NCBI RefSeq assembly: GCF_014982855.1
Contig: NZ_JADCKF010000010.1
Coordinates: 1 to 64,000 of the forward strand
Direction of reading: 5' to 3'
Length of the DNA: 64,000 nt
From: Pseudoflavonifractor gallinarum
GTDB lineage: Bacteria; Bacillota; Clostridia; Oscillospirales; Oscillospiraceae
Positions 55,104 through 63,872 of this stretch are shown piece after piece; position 1 is the first letter of the stretch; each line of letters starts with the position of its first letter. Made by a program: the position numbers and the translations under genes. The notes under the pieces are model-generated. The model did no database searches. It saw nothing but the letters and a program-made list of their open reading frames with translations, and was not told where the DNA came from.

Positions 55104-56974
55104 GGATGGAAGATCGCAATTCCCTTCTGGAGCGCCGGGAGACGGCCCAGCAGGCCCTGAGCGCCTATCGCTGCCGCATCCTGGTCTGTGCCGGCACCGG
55201 CTGTATTGCCTCCGGCTCCCAGGTCATCGCCGAGACCATGCGGAAGCTCTGTCAGGATCTGCCCAATGTGGAGGTGGAGTGCTGCGGACACGTGCCCCAC
55301 ATCGGCATCGCCAACACCGGCTGTCAGGGCATCTGTGAGCTGGGTCCCCTGGTGCGGATCGAGCCCTATCACTATCAGTACGTCAAGGTGAAGCCCGAGG
55401 ACTGCGCCGAGATCGTGGAAAAGACCGTCTGCCGGGGCGAGCCGGTGGAGCGCCTCTTCTACGAGAGCCAGAACGGCAAGACCTGCCCCAAGCCCGAGGA
55501 CATCCCCTTCATGGCAGGACAGACCCGGGTGGTGCTGGAGCACTGCGGCAACATCGACGCCGTCTCCCTGGACGAGTACATCGCCGTGGGCGGATACGAC
55601 GCCCTGAGCAAGGCCCTCTTCGATATGACCCCCGATCAGGTTATCCAGGAGGTGGACCGCTCCGGCCTGCGGGGCCGCGGCGGCGGCGGCTTCCCCACCG
55701 GTACCAAGTGGAAGCAGGTGGCCGCCCACACGGAGGCCCCTGTCAAATACGTGGTCTGCAACGGCGACGAGGGCGATCCGGGCGCCTTCATGGACGGCTC
55801 GGTCATGGAGGGCGATCCCTATAAGCTCATTGAGGGCCTGACCATCGCGGGCTATGCGGTGGGGGCCACAGAGGGCTATATCTACGTCCGGGCCGAGTAC
55901 CCCAACTCGGTCTCCCGCCTGCACTATGCCATTGCCCAGGCGGAGGAGGCCGGTCTGCTGGGCGAAAATATCCTGGGCAGCGGCGTCACCTTCCACCTCC
56001 ATGTGAACCGGGGCGCCGGGGCCTTTGTCTGCGGCGAAGGCAGCGCTCTGACCGCCTCCATCGAGGGCAACCGGGGCATGCCCCGGACCAAGCCGCCCCG
56101 CACCGTGGACCACGGCCTCTGGGAGCAGCCCACCGTGCTCAACAACGTGGAGACCTACGCAAATGTCCCCAACATCGTCCTCCGGGGGGCTGACTGGTTC
56201 CGCACCATCGGCTCGGACAACAGCCCCGGCACCAAGACCTTCTCCATCACCGGCTCCATCGCCAACACCGGCCTGATCGAAGTGCCCATGGGCACCACCC
56301 TCCGGGAGATCATCTATGACATCGGCGGCGGCATCAAGGGCGGCGGCGATTTCAAGGCGGTCCAGATCGGCGGTCCCTCGGGCGGCTGCCTCACCCGGGA
56401 GCACCTGGACGTGGGCCTGGACTTCGACACGGTGAAAAAATACGACGCCATCGTGGGCTCCGGCGGCCTGGTGGTCATGGACGAGCACACCTGCATGGTG
56501 GAAGTGGCCCGCTTCTTCATGAGCTTCACCCAGCGGGAGAGCTGCGGAAAATGCTCCCCCTGCCGCATCGGCACCAAGCGGATGCTGGAGATTCTGGAGC
56601 GCATCGTAGCCGGAAAGGGTACGCTGGAGGACCTGGACAAGCTGGAGGAGATCGCCGAGTTCGTCCGCAAGAATTCCCTCTGCGGCCTGGGCAAGAGCGC
56701 GCCCCTGCCCGTCATCAGTACCCTCAAGCGCTTCCGCAAAGAGTATGAAGAGCATATCGTGGACCACAAGTGTGCCGCCCACGTCTGCGAGGCCCTCAAG
56801 CAATACAAGGTAGACCCGGACAAGTGCATCGGCTGCACCAAGTGCGCCCGCAACTGTCCGGTGGAGGCCATTTCCGGTACGGTCAAACAGCCCCACGCCA
56901 TCGACCCGGACAAGTGCATCAAATGCGGCACCTGTCTGTCCGGCTGTCCGGTGGGTGCGATCTACGTGGATTAA
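55100..56974 (+). CDS. NuoF-like flavin/NAD(H) subunit of formate dehydrogenase
   Basis: 624 aa. Domains in order: a thioredoxin-like 2Fe-2S domain (CAGTGCIASGS, then CCGHVPHIG and GCQGICELGP); the NADH/FMN domain with GLRGRGGGGFPTGTKW and CNGDEGDPGAFMDGSV; an SLBB part; the 4Fe-4S helix bundle ESCGKCSPCRIGTKRM; and a C-terminal 2x4Fe-4S ferredoxin (CIGCTKCARNCP, CIKCGTCLSGCP). This is the HydB/HndC/NfnF-like architecture shared with bifurcating hydrogenases, so use of ferredoxin as well as NAD is possible. Confidence 0.96.
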   Translation: MRMEDRNSLLERRETAQQALSAYRCRILVCAGTGCIASGSQVIAETMRKLCQDLPNVEVECCGHVPHIGIANTGCQGICELGPLVRIEPYHYQYVKVKPEDCAEIVEKTVCRGEPVERLFYESQNGKTCPKPEDIPFMAGQTRVVLEHCGNIDAVSLDEYIAVGGYDALSKALFDMTPDQVIQEVDRSGLRGRGGGGFPTGTKWKQVAAHTEAPVKYVVCNGDEGDPGAFMDGSVMEGDPYKLIEGLTIAGYAVGATEGYIYVRAEYPNSVSRLHYAIAQAEEAGLLGENILGSGVTFHLHVNRGAGAFVCGEGSALTASIEGNRGMPRTKPPRTVDHGLWEQPTVLNNVETYANVPNIVLRGADWFRTIGSDNSPGTKTFSITGSIANTGLIEVPMGTTLREIIYDIGGGIKGGGDFKAVQIGGPSGGCLTREHLDVGLDFDTVKKYDAIVGSGGLVVMDEHTCMVEVARFFMSFTQRESCGKCSPCRIGTKRMLEILERIVAGKGTLEDLDKLEEIAEFVRKNSLCGLGKSAPLPVISTLKRFRKEYEEHIVDHKCAAHVCEALKQYKVDPDKCIGCTKCARNCPVEAISGTVKQPHAIDPDKCIKCGTCLSGCPVGAIYVD

Positions 56975-56991
56975 GGGAGGAAATCACTGCT

Positions 56992-59706
56992 ATGAGTTTG
57001 CTGCACGTTACCATCGACGGCATCCCCGTCGAGGTAGAAAAGGGCACGACCATCCTGGAGGCGGCCGAGCGGGTTGGGGTCAAGATCCCCACCCTCTGCC
57101 ACATCAAGGGTCTCATGCCCGACGGCTCCTGCCGGATCTGTACGGTGGAGATCCAGAACCGGGGCCGGTCCAAAATGGACACCGCCTGTTCCGCCCACTG
57201 CTCCGAGGGGGATGCCATCCTGACCCGGAGCGAGGCCGTGGTGAAAGCCCGGCGGGGCATTCTGGACATGCTCCTCTCCAACCACCCCACCAACTGTTTC
57301 TCCTGCCCCTCCAACGGCGAGTGCAAGCTCCAGGACCTGTGCTATGAGTACGGGGTGAAGGAGACCTCCTGCCCCGGCGAGATGAGCAACCGTCCTGTGG
57401 ACGACTCCAACCCCTTCTTTACCTACGACCCCAACCTGTGCATCCTGTGCCACCGGTGCGTCAACACCTGCCACAAGATCGTGGGCTGCGGCGCCATCGA
57501 CACCATGGAGCGCGGCTTTGAGTCGGTCATCAGCCCGGCCTTCGGCATGCCCTGGCGGGAGAGCAACTGTGAGTCCTGCGGCAACTGTGTGGCCGCCTGT
57601 CCCACCGGCGCCCTCACCTCCAAGCGCAAGCAGAACTACCGTCCCTGGCAGGTGGAGAAGAAAGTCCTCACCACCTGTCCCCACTGCGCGGTGGGCTGTC
57701 AGTACTATCTGATGGTCAAGGACAACAAGGTCGTGGGCGTAGAGGCCGCGGACGGCCCCTCCAACCACAACACCCTCTGCGTCAAGGGCCGCTACGGCTC
57801 CTATGACTTCATCCACTCCAACGGACGTCTGACCGATCCCCTCATCAAGGATCGCTCCACCGGAGAATTCCGCAAAGCCTCCTGGGAGGAGGCGCTGGAC
57901 CTGGTGGCCTCCAAGTTCCAGGCCATCAAGCGGGAGTACGGCAACGGCGCGCTGGCCGGCTTTGCCTGTTCCCGCTCCACCAACGAAGACATCTACATGC
58001 TTCAGAAGATGGTGCGCACTTGTTTCGGTAATCACAATACCGACAACTGCGCACGTGTGTGACACGCCCCCACAGTTGCCGGTCTGGCAACCACTTTGGG
58101 GTCCGGCGCGATGACCAACACCATCGCCGATGTGACCCGTGAGTCCGACGTGATCCTGCTCGTCGGCTCCAATCCCGAGGAGGCTCACCCCGTCTTCGGT
58201 ATGCAGATCCGCCAGGCGCTTCAGCGCGGCGCCAAGCTGATCGTCGTCGATCCCCGCAACATCGGCCTGTCCAAGCAGGCCGCCGTCCATCTGAAACTCA
58301 AGCCCGGCACCAACGTGGCCTTCGCCAATGGAATGATGCACGTCATTCTGGAGGAGGGCCTGGAGGACCGGTCCTTCATCGAGTCGCGCACCGAGGGCTT
58401 CGAGGCCCTGCGGGATCTGGTCAAGGACTACACCCCCGAGCGGGTGGCCGAGATCTGCCACATCGATCCCGAGGATCTGCGCACCGCCGCCCGGCTCTAC
58501 GCCAAGGCTGACCGTGCCCCCATCCTCTACTGCCTGGGCGTGACCGAGCACTCCAGCGGCACCGAGGGCGTAATGTCCCTGTCCAACCTGGCCATGCTGG
58601 TGGGCAAGCTGGGCCGTCCCGGCTGCGGCGTCAATCCCATCCGCGGACAGAACAACGTCCAGGGCGCCTGCGACATGGGCGCCTCCCCCACCGATTTCCC
58701 CGGCTATCAGAAGGTGACCAACCCCGAGGTGCGCTCCAAGTTCGAGCAGGCCTGGGGGGTCTCCCTCCCCGCCGAGCCGGGCATGTTCGCCACCGACTGC
58801 TTCCCCGCCATGCTGGAGGGGACCATCCGTGGCCTGTTCATCTTCGGTGAGGACCCCATGCGCACCGATCCCGACACCAACCACGTCCGCCGCGCCCTGA
58901 GCGCGCTGGACTTCCTGGTGGTGGATGAGCTCTTCCTCACCGAGACCGCCAAGCTGGCCGACGTGGTCCTGCCCGGCATCAGCTACGCCGAGAAGGAGGG
59001 CACCTTCACCAACACCGAGCGGCGGGTCCAGCGGGTCCGCAAGGCGGTCCCCAGCCCGGGGAATGCCAAGCCCGACACCTGGATCTTCACCGAGCTCATG
59101 AACCGGATGGGATATCCCCAGCCCCACCTCACCCCCGCTCAGATCATGGAGGAGATTTCCTCCCTCACGCCCAGCTACGGCGGCATCAGCCACGCCCGGC
59201 TGGACAGCGAGGAGCTCCACGGCCAGGGTCTCCAGTGGCCCTGCCCCTCGCCGGAGCATCCCGGCACCCCCATCCTCCACGTGGGACAGTTCAGCCGCGG
59301 ACGGGGCCTCTTCGCCCCCTACGCCTACGTCCCCTCCATGGAGCTGCCCGATGAGAGCTATCCCTTCCTCCTGATGACGGGACGCATCCTCTACCACTAC
59401 AACGCCTGTGCCATGACGGACAAGACGCCCGAGATCGTGGAGATCGCCGGCGGCTCCTTCCTGGAGCTCAACGACCAGGACGCCGCGCGCCTGGGCATCG
59501 CCGACGGCGACACCATCCGGGTCTCCTCCCGCCGGGGTACCATCGAGACCACGGCCCGGGTCAGCGGCAAGACCTCCCCCGGCGAGTGCTGGATGCCCTT
59601 CCACTACCTGGAGGGGAACTGCAACTGGCTGACCAACGCGGCGCTGGACCGTATCGCGCGGGCCCCCGAGTACAAGGTCTGCGCCATCCAGATCACAAAG
59701 GCATAA
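56992..59706 (+). CDS. fdhA: Formate dehydrogenase catalytic subunit, selenocysteine at codon 357
   Basis: 904 aa when the in-frame TGA at 58060-58062 is read as Sec. ATG at 56992 follows GGGAGG. N-terminal NuoG-like part: 2Fe-2S (LCHIKG, CRICTVE), His/Cys cluster (NHPTNCFSCPSNGECKLQDLC), two 4Fe-4S (CILCHRCVNTC; CESCGNCVAACP), then the molybdopterin-enzyme cluster TTCPHCAVGCQYYL. Sec lies in DNCARV-U-HAPTVAGLATTLGSGAM, where formate dehydrogenases have Sec or Cys bound to Mo/W. The C-terminal dinucleotide-binding domain (YPFLLMTGRILYHYNACAMT) completes it. Without recoding it would look like two genes. It oxidises formate or reduces CO2 with the NuoE/F-like subunits. Confidence 0.96.
58060..58101 (+). 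promoter_or_regulatory. Bacterial SECIS element
   Basis: Right after the UGA a hairpin GTTGCC-GGTCT-GGCAAC (58075-58091) stands on a lower CCCC/GGGG stem. The apical GGUCU begins 18 bases after UGA, the same sequence and spacing as in the E. coli fdhF SECIS bound by SelB. Confidence 0.92.
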
Positions 59707-59724
59707 CCACCAACCCACCCTGGG

Positions 59725-59940
59725 GATACAGGCCACCGCATGCACTCGCTGACGCTCGTACACTTGTGGCCTGAGCAGAGTGTTTTCCGACGTACACGCC
59801 GCCGGAAAACACGATTTGACTCTCTTCCGCCGTCTGCGGACGGCGGAACTCTGCGAGGCTCTTGCAGCACTGATCGCAGCAGTACACCTTTTGACCGTCT
59901 GTGGGTGGCCACGGGAGTTCCCATGGCCGCCCCTTTTTTC
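59725..59940 (+). repeat. Cluster of five stem-loops between fdhA and fdhD
   Basis: The 248-base gap contains successive inverted repeats: CAGGCCAC/GTGGCCTG (59729-59773), GTGTTTTCCG/CGGAAAACAC (59780-59812), TTCCGCCGTC/GACGGCGGAA (59825-59848), CTGCGA/TCGCAG (59851-59879) and GGCCACGGGA/TCCCATGGCC (59907-59928) followed by six Ts. The last could act as a terminator. Either a structured RNA or a mobile palindromic repeat; open frames in it have no ribosome site. Confidence 0.65.
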
Positions 59941-59954
59941 TACGAGGATTTTGT

Positions 59955-60668
59955 ATGACTGACGCTCTCTCTGTTTTGTGCGACGTGGTCCACGTCTCCC
60001 GTTCCACCGACACCCCCGGGCAGGACGAGGTGGTGGTCGAGCATCCCCTCCGGGTGGAGATCGACGGGACCGACTCCCTCCTGCTCTCCTGTTCCCCCGC
60101 CCACCTGGAGGAGCTGGTGACCGGGAACCTCTTCTGCCGGGGATATCTGTCGTCGGCCGGGGAGCTGCATACCCTCTCCTTCTCCCCTGACCGGCACACC
60201 GCCTATGTGACGCGTACCCCCGCGACCGCGCCCTCAGCCCCGGACCGTCCGGAGGACATCCGCCTGCCCGCCTCGGCGGCCTACGCCATCATGGGACGGA
60301 ACCTGAGTGCCTCCGCCCTCTTCCAGCGCACCGGCGGGGTACACTGCGTGTCCCTCTCCCTCCCGGACGGTTCTCTCATCTCCCGGGAGGATCTGGCCCG
60401 CCACAACGCCGTGGACAAGATCATCGGGCACGCCCTGCTCCACCATATCCCCCTGTGCCGCTGTGTTCTGGCGGTCAGCGGGCGCCTCTCCGCCGATATG
60501 ATGGAAAAGGCCGCCCGGGCCGCCATCCCCATCGTGCTCTCCAAGGGGGCCCCCACCGACCGGGCCATCCAGCTGGCCCGCGCCCATGGGATCACTCTGG
60601 CGGGCTTTATCCGCGGGGAGCGGATGAACCTCTACGCCTGCCCGGAGCGCATCGATCCCGCCCGTTAG
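59955..60668 (+). CDS. fdhD: FdhD-like formate dehydrogenase accessory protein lacking the Cys loop
   Basis: 237 aa from the ATG at 59955 (ACGAGGA upstream). EVVVEHPLRVEIDGTDSLLL, EELVTGNLFCRGYL, LFQRTGGVHCVSLSLPDG, REDLARHNAVDKIIGHALL, SGRLSADMMEKAARAAIPIV and AHGITLAGFIRGERMNLY are clear FdhD motifs. FdhD passes sulfur from IscS to the Mo cofactor of formate dehydrogenase through a CxxC loop in the middle; here that stretch (RTPATAPSAPDRPED) has no cysteine. It may use another Cys or serve a cofactor-binding role. Position after fdhA supports the assignment. Confidence 0.88.
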   Translation: MTDALSVLCDVVHVSRSTDTPGQDEVVVEHPLRVEIDGTDSLLLSCSPAHLEELVTGNLFCRGYLSSAGELHTLSFSPDRHTAYVTRTPATAPSAPDRPEDIRLPASAAYAIMGRNLSASALFQRTGGVHCVSLSLPDGSLISREDLARHNAVDKIIGHALLHHIPLCRCVLAVSGRLSADMMEKAARAAIPIVLSKGAPTDRAIQLARAHGITLAGFIRGERMNLYACPERIDPAR

Positions 60669-60719
60669 CACCGCTTTCTCCCCCGATTCATAGGATGGGC
60701 TAAAAGGAGGTCTGTTCCT

Positions 60720-61460
60720 ATGCCCATCATTTATCTCTCCCCCTCCACCCAGGAGAACAACCTGTATGTCACCGGGGGCACCGAAGAGGAGTGGATGAAC
60801 CGTCTGGCCGACGCCATGGTGCCCTATCTCTCGGCCAGCGGCATCCGCTATGTCCGCAATACGCCGGATATGACCGCCCTCTCCTCCATCCGCGCCTCCA
60901 ACGCCGGGACCTATGACCTGCACCTGGCCCTCCATTCCAACGCGGCGCCGGAGGGGCGCTATGGACAGGTCCGGGGCGTGCTGGTCTTTTACTTCCCCGG
61001 CAGCATCCAGGGCCAGGAGGTCGCCAATCTGATTGCCGATAACCTGAAGACGGTCTACCCCCTCCCCAACAAGGTCCGGGCGGAGCCCACCACCTCCATT
61101 GGCGAAGTGCGGCGGGTCCGGGCCCCCTCCGTATTCCTGGAGCTGGGGTATCACGACAACCCCGACGACGCGGCTTGGGTCAAGGGCAATCTGGACGCCA
61201 TCGCCCGCAGCATCGTGCTGGCTCTGACCGAGTACTTCTCCCTCCCCTTCCTGGAGCCACAGCCCCCCAGGCCGGCGGTGGTGGATGTGAACTGGGGCTA
61301 TCTCAACATCCGGGACCGCCCGGACACCGCCTCCTCCGTCCTGGCCAAGGCCTACGACGGCGCGCCCCTCACCGTCCTGGGGCAGTGGCAGGACTGGTAT
61401 TCCGTCCGGTTTGACGGGATGGTGGGATGGGCCAGTTCCGATTTCATTACATTGGTCTGA
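60720..61460 (+). CDS. N-acetylmuramoyl-L-alanine amidase with SH3 domain
   Basis: 246 aa, with AAAAGGAGG upstream. Residues 1-175 are amidase_3: NTPDMTALSSIRASNAGTYD, LHLALHSNAAPEG (zinc His) and PSVFLELGYHDNPDDAAW (catalytic Glu). Residues 188-246 are a bacterial SH3 domain (NWGYLNIRDRPDTASSVLAK, YSVRFDGMVGWASSDFI). There is no signal peptide, so it may act after lysis, in sporulation or in the mother cell. The usual first zinc motif is weak, so activity is not certain. Confidence 0.87.
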   Translation: MPIIYLSPSTQENNLYVTGGTEEEWMNRLADAMVPYLSASGIRYVRNTPDMTALSSIRASNAGTYDLHLALHSNAAPEGRYGQVRGVLVFYFPGSIQGQEVANLIADNLKTVYPLPNKVRAEPTTSIGEVRRVRAPSVFLELGYHDNPDDAAWVKGNLDAIARSIVLALTEYFSLPFLEPQPPRPAVVDVNWGYLNIRDRPDTASSVLAKAYDGAPLTVLGQWQDWYSVRFDGMVGWASSDFITLV

Positions 61461-61604
61461 TCGGCGTTCACAGAAAGTTCATATACCGTTTGCAAACTGT
61501 CCATCCATTTCCCGCGCAAAGCTGGTAAGATATCCTCGTCAGGAAGCAAATGACACAGAAAAAACTCCTCCTCTCTCTTCCCTCTCTTTTCTATTCACAC
61601 TGTC

Positions 61605-61685
61605 CTGCGGCGGGGAGCAGCGGTTCCCCGCCGCAGGGGCAGACCATCTCAGCGGGCACGTCGCAGTACGTGCTTTTTCTTTTTT
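61605..61685 (+). terminator. Two hairpins after the amidase gene
   Basis: CTGCGGCGGGGA pairs with TCCCCGCCGCAG (61604-61636) and GCACGT with ACGTGC (61656-61673), the latter followed by TTTTTCTTTTTTT. The rest of 61461-61706 holds nothing else I can identify. Confidence 0.75.
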
Positions 61686-61706
61686 TATTTTTTTGCAAAA
61701 AAAGGC

Positions 61707-61735
61707 TTGCATTTTTCCAAATGATGTGCTAATAT
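61707..61735 (+). promoter_or_regulatory. Promoter of the tRNA-Arg gene
   Basis: TTGCAT (61707-61712), 17 bases, TAATAT (61730-61735). Confidence 0.75.
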
Positions 61736-61773
61736 AATTGAGCTGTCAGCGATAAGTAATCGCGAAACGGTAT

Positions 61774-61850
61774 GCGGCTGTAGCTCAGCTGGATAGAGTG
61801 TTTGGCTACGAACCAAAAGGTCGGGGGTTCGAATCCCTTCAGCCGTACCA
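61774..61850 (+). tRNA. tRNA-Arg (anticodon ACG)
   Basis: 77 bases with encoded CCA. Acceptor GCGGCTG pairs with CAGCCGT (one G-U), D arm GCTCAGCTGGATAGAGT, anticodon arm TTTGG-CTACGAA-CCAAA with anticodon ACG at 61808-61810 (A34 becomes inosine and reads CGU, CGC, CGA), T loop GGTTCGAATCC. It has its own promoter and terminator. Confidence 0.97.
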
Positions 61851-61890
61851 AAAGAGAGATGTGACGTGAGTCATGTCTCTCTTTTGTTTT
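61850..61890 (+). terminator. Terminator of the tRNA gene
   Basis: AAAAGAGAGA-GTGAC pairs with GTCAT-TCTCTCTTTT, then GTTTTAT. Confidence 0.85.
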
Positions 61891-62014
61891 ATCCTCCGTT
61901 CCCTGCCCACACGTTGCTCTTTCCAAGTATCCCCTGTATAATAGAACAAGCGGCCCTCTCCAGGGCCGCTCCCAAGCGGATATCACCTTCTCTGTTAGAA
62001 AGGATCTGGAACTG

Positions 62015-63310
62015 ATGGATCATATCTCCTCTGTATTTTCCTTTTTGGATGCAGGCGTCAGCCCCTGGCACGCGGCGGCGGAATCCGTCCGCCGCCTGGA
62101 GGAGGCGGGTTTTCTCCGGCTGGAGGAATCCGCTCCCTGGGCCCTCGCGCCGGGCGGCTCCTACTATGTCACCCGAAACGGCTCGGCCGTGCTGGCCTTC
62201 CGGCTCCCTGTCCAGCCCATCCGCGGCTGGCGCCTTGCCCTCTCCCACAGCGACGCCCCCACCTGGCGGGTCAAGAACACCTGTGTGGAGCAGGCCGGGT
62301 ACACCAAGCTGGAGACCGAGGGCTACGGCGGTATGCTGATGGGCACCTGGCTGGACCGTCCCCTCACCCTGGCCGGACGGGTGGTGGTCCGCACAGCGGA
62401 GGGTCTGGCCAGCCGCCTGGTCTATCTGGACCGGGATCTTCTCACCATCCCCAGCGTCGCCATCCACTTTGATCGGGGCGTCAACGACGGGCGCAAATGG
62501 GACCCCCAGGTGGATCTCCAGCCCCTCTACGGCGAGGCCGGCTGTCCGGCCCTGCTGGAGCTGATTGCCCAAGAGGCCGGCGTCGCGCCCGCCGACATCC
62601 TGACCTGGGATCTCTGCCTGGCCGTGCGGCAGAAGGCCACCCGGATCGGACCGGACGGGGCCTTTTTCATGAGTCCCCGGATCGATGATCTGGAGTGCGC
62701 CGCCACCACCCTTCTGGGTTTCCTGGAGAGTGAGCCCCAGCCCGCTGTTGCCGGTGTGTGGGGCATGCTGGACAACGAGGAGGTGGGCTCCTCCAGCCGC
62801 CAGGGCGCGGAGGGGACCTTCCTGTCCGACACCCTTCACCGCATCCTGCACTGTCTGGGACAGGATGCCCAGGACGCCTGGCAGATCGCCGCCAACTCCC
62901 TCATCCTCTCGGCGGACAACGGACACGCCATCCACCCCAATCATCCGGAAAAGTCCGATCCCCAGAATGCGCCCCGCATGAACGGCGGCGTGGTCATCAA
63001 GGTCAACGCCTCCCAGAAATATACCACGGATGCCGTCAGCGCCGCCCTCTTTGAGCAGATCTGCCGGGAGGCTCAGATCCCCGTCCAGCGCTTTGCCAAC
63101 CGGGCCGATATGCCCGGCGGCTCCACCCTGGGCAATCTCCAGGGCCACAGCATCTCCTCCCCCATGCTGGACATCGGCCTGGCCCAGCTGGCCATGCACT
63201 CCGCCGTGGAGACGGCCGGCACCAAGGATATCGCCCACATGACCGCCGCGGTCCGCGCCTTCTACCAGCGTCCCTTCACCTGCTGTGGGGACGGCCTCTA
63301 CTCCCTCTGA
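62015..63310 (+). CDS. M18-family aminopeptidase
   Basis: 431 aa, with AGAAAGGATC upstream. The aspartyl aminopeptidase pattern is present: LALSHSDAPTWRVK (zinc His), LETEGYGGMLMGTWLDRPL, SPRIDDLECA (bridging Asp), GMLDNEEVGSSSRQGAEG (catalytic and zinc Glu), ILSADNGHAIHPNHPEK and QGHSISSPMLDIGLAQLAMHS (last zinc His). Cytosolic dinuclear zinc enzyme removing N-terminal residues, often acidic. Confidence 0.95.
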   Translation: MDHISSVFSFLDAGVSPWHAAAESVRRLEEAGFLRLEESAPWALAPGGSYYVTRNGSAVLAFRLPVQPIRGWRLALSHSDAPTWRVKNTCVEQAGYTKLETEGYGGMLMGTWLDRPLTLAGRVVVRTAEGLASRLVYLDRDLLTIPSVAIHFDRGVNDGRKWDPQVDLQPLYGEAGCPALLELIAQEAGVAPADILTWDLCLAVRQKATRIGPDGAFFMSPRIDDLECAATTLLGFLESEPQPAVAGVWGMLDNEEVGSSSRQGAEGTFLSDTLHRILHCLGQDAQDAWQIAANSLILSADNGHAIHPNHPEKSDPQNAPRMNGGVVIKVNASQKYTTDAVSAALFEQICREAQIPVQRFANRADMPGGSTLGNLQGHSISSPMLDIGLAQLAMHSAVETAGTKDIAHMTAAVRAFYQRPFTCCGDGLYSL

Positions 63311-63346
63311 GCAGGCCGTGACGCTCCATCCATACGAGGCAAATCC

Positions 63347-63802
63347 ATGAAACACGAGTCTATTACCATCCTGCGGTATATCTCCATCTTGCAGCGCAAT
63401 ACCAACCGGTATTTTGATCTCACCCTGGAGCCCGATCAGATCGGCAGCGGGCAGCAGTTTTTTCTCCTGCGCATCGCGGAGCACGAGGGCATTACCATGT
63501 ATGACCTGGCCAAGCTGGGGCATTTCGACAAGGGCACGGTCACCAAGGCCGTGCAGAAGCTCAGTGAGCAGGGCTATGTCTATCTGGAGCCCGACCCCCA
63601 CGACCGGCGGGTACGCCATCTGTATGTCACAGAGCAGGCCCGTCCCCTGATCGAACGGGTCTACCGCCTGCGGGACCACTGGACCGACTCTCTGACCCGG
63701 GAACTTCCCCCTGAGACCCAGGAGCAGCTGCTCCACACCCTGCAAATCCTGGCCGAGCGCTCCTGCCAGACCTTGGAGGAGATGCAGTCCTCCGCCCCAT
63801 AA
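63347..63802 (+). CDS. MarR-family regulator
   Basis: 151 aa; a modest ribosome site (ACGAGG). The winged HTH is EGITMYDLAKLGHFDKGTVTKAVQKLSEQGYVYLE with wing PDPHDRRVRHLYVTEQ, flanked by dimerisation helices (ISILQRNTNRYFDLTLEP and the C-terminal LQILAERSCQTLEE). Target unknown; the aminopeptidase upstream is 36 bases away and may be in the same transcript. Confidence 0.92.
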   Translation: MKHESITILRYISILQRNTNRYFDLTLEPDQIGSGQQFFLLRIAEHEGITMYDLAKLGHFDKGTVTKAVQKLSEQGYVYLEPDPHDRRVRHLYVTEQARPLIERVYRLRDHWTDSLTRELPPETQEQLLHTLQILAERSCQTLEEMQSSAP

Positions 63803-63806
63803 ACGA

Positions 63807-63846
63807 ATTCCCCCTGCCGCTTGACTGCGGCAGGGGGAATCTTTTA
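63807..63846. terminator. Bidirectional terminator
   Basis: ATTCCCCCTGCCGC pairs with GCGGCAGGGGGAAT around six bases, T-tract on the plus strand; between the convergent MarR and dockerin genes. Confidence 0.85.
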
Positions 63847-63872
63847 TGCGTTCTCTTGGAGATAAGCAGGCC

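Noticed and set aside
54812-56896. 694-codon open frame antisense to the NuoF-like gene
   Set aside because: Shadow of a strongly conserved flavoprotein; low-complexity product.
58060-58062. Frameshift or nonsense mutation splitting fdhA
   Set aside because: The frame continues unchanged after TGA and a SECIS hairpin with the right loop and distance follows; recoding explains it better.
56971-59763. 930-codon open frame antisense to fdhA
   Set aside because: It mirrors the real gene: high GC with strong third-position bias keeps the opposite strand open, its product is Gly/Val/His-rich without motifs, and it has no ribosome site.
59693-60199. Minus-strand frame across the palindromic spacer (CDQCC-type product)
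   Set aside because: No ribosome site, overlaps the start of fdhD, and the stretch is dominated by inverted repeats.
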